Shown here piece by piece: positions 62,555 to 64,000 of a stretch of DNA of 64,000 nucleotides. The position numbers and the translations under genes were made by a program. The DNA comes from Ypsolopha sequella. Its lineage: Eukaryota > Arthropoda > Insecta > Lepidoptera > Ypsolophidae. The stretch covers positions 9,300,001 to 9,364,000 of the forward strand of contig OW203991.1 of NCBI GenBank assembly GCA_934047225.1, written 5' to 3'. Under the pieces are notes generated by a model. The model saw nothing but the letters and a program-made list of their open reading frames with translations. It was not told where the DNA came from and did no database searches. Every line of letters starts with the position of its first letter. Within the stretch, counting starts at the first letter, position 1.

Positions 62555-64000
62555 AATATATAATATAGTCTTGAAAAGCTAGCGCCATCTTTGGACGAGT
62601 ATATGCATTACAAGCTGGTATATTAAATGGTATATTAACAAAAAATTCGTCAAGTTTGCAAGTTTTTCATGCTCTCTAATAATAATTAGAGTAGCGAAAT
62701 ATTTCTTTTTTCAATAGGCTAACAAGTTTTATTTTCATTCCTAAAGTATCTTCCTTAAACTGCTATATTTGTGGTTACGACATATGCAAACGGTCAGAAG
62801 GACCGTCAACCGATTTTAAACATATTATTTATTTTGTTTCCTTTATACAAGGAAATATTATTGGGTATTTATATCAAAATAAAATGTTGATTTACCGGTC
62901 TCGAGTTTTATTTTTCTGCTAACGGTATATAAATCTCGGGAAAGAGTTATAGCCATGTTGGGTATGTAGGTGAACAATTGATTCTTTTTTCTATGTTATA
63001 AATAAACTTGTTAAAATAAGATTTACATACTCCGGTATTTTAATGAGATTTTCGTTATTTATTTCCATAGCAATTGCTAAGTTTTTGTAACAAACTGCGT
63101 ATTACCATTGGGTTTACCATAATTAAATTATAAGAAGAAGTAAAAATGGCTGTCCAAAACAGGATTCTCCGGTGAAGTAATAAAAACTTCAAGAAAGACA
63201 GTCTTTTACCTTTAAACTTTGCTGCGGAACCACATAAAAAGCACCTGGGAGGATGTCTCTAATGCGTATTTTCAAAATACAATTTGTGGAATCACAATTT
63301 TTATCTGCCTCCCGTGATAATATTTTCTGGGTGTGTTACTGCTTTATTAAAAATTTCACGGTTCTCAAAAATATCATAATGGTGTTCAAATATATCCTTC
63401 TTCCTTGTACAGTAGAATAAATATGCTAGAAGTTTACTTACTTAAGTCGTTTATGTGAAAAATAAAAAATAAAATAAATACTTTGAGTGATAGACAATTA
63501 TGCTTAAAGAGCAAAATAAAATTGTGTTTCTGGAAAGGTATGTGAAATAGATATTTTTAATAATAATGCTTTATACTCCAACAGTTTTCGAAGCATCCAC
63601 CTTTAAAGTACATAACAGTTTAATTACTTGAAAAAATTAATTTTTAGGCTTTTATATTGTATAGGCCCCCCTAGAAGGAATTATGTTGACCGCAATGGTG
63701 AGATATTGAAGTAAAATCTCCGAAAAAAAAATTGTTTTGGGATTTTAACATAAGTTTCAAGAAATACAAAAACTGTTTTCCCACAAAATTTGCTTCAAAG
63801 TGTATACGGGTGTATTTTGGTTATACGCCTCGAAGAAAACCTTTTAAATTTTCGCTGTGATTTTACAGACTTCTTTACGAGCTTTTTTAAAAGTTTAATA
63901 ATATTTAAGTCTGCAGTTAAAATTGGATTGTCAGCAAATTGGGGTATGATGAAAACTTTGTATGTACAGTCGCCTGTGGTTCAAGCTCTCTATTTATCTA
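62555..64000. other. Gene-free AT-rich stretch to window end
   Basis: No gene, RNA or bounded repeat recognised. Confidence 0.35.

Overview
This is a eukaryotic, almost certainly lepidopteran, repeat-rich intergenic (or giant-intron) window with no complete host gene. Moth/butterfly origin is suggested by several short sequences that I recognise as scattered through lepidopteran genomes: the 'cctatgtccagcagtgga' LINE tail (3300 and 15223), the 'actaatattataaatgcgaaag' repeat (38960), the 'gagcgagtcagactcgcgtac' repeat (36733) and the 'cgcctgcatcccagagggataagcagag' repeat (36305). Background DNA is AT-rich; nearly all long reading frames belong to transposable elements, all of them read on the minus strand except the LINE fragments and the TIR element at 29-33 kb.

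Layout. 1-13 kb: AT-rich DNA with MITEs (a hAT-type family at 677-939 and 2721-2982, a 394-bp element at 1943-2336, a perfect 43-bp-TIR element at 5964-6193, others), tRNA-derived SINEs, LINE tails, and one probable host-type exon: a THAP zinc-finger start exon at 8566-8642. 13-28.7 kb: a stack of nested retroelements. Old LINE fragments (13505-14456, 15010-15808) were split by a BEL/Pao LTR retrotransposon (15809-28533, minus strand, 5-bp target duplication CTTTC). Its left LTR was in turn split by a full-length Jockey-clade LINE (16206-21671, minus strand). The interrupted LINE resumes at 28539 and ends at its poly(A) signal near 28635. 28.9-33 kb: a third hAT-type MITE, then a 3.8-kb DNA transposon-like element with about 445-bp terminal inverted repeats. 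It encodes a protein with paired CxxC...HxxC modules, a region resembling FEN1/XPG (PIN-fold) nucleases and a CXC-type cysteine-rich tail; this copy is broken by a large internal deletion, a nonsense codon and a frameshift. 39-46.8 kb: a second, different BEL/Pao element (39090-46840, TSD ATACC) with 451-bp LTRs differing at only two adjacent bases, itself inserted in a small MITE. 47-64 kb: AT-rich DNA packed with MITEs, palindromes and a 2-kb TIR element (56317-58362).

How the pieces work together. Each LTR element carries gag (DUF1759-type capsid region and zinc knuckles) and pol (aspartic protease, reverse transcriptase, RNase H, integrase). In the second element gag and pol share one frame separated by a single UGA-CUA stop sitting in a perfect 11-bp hairpin, which looks like a stop-readthrough signal; a further single UGA interrupts pol. 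In the first element the ancestral gag-pol frame is broken by two compensating shifts, and part of the pol C-terminus is missing, although its LTRs are nearly identical. The Jockey LINE couples ORF1 to ORF2 by a TAATG overlap, and ORF2 is broken by an 11-bp tandem duplication. The non-autonomous MITEs and SINEs have no coding capacity and depend on partners not present here.
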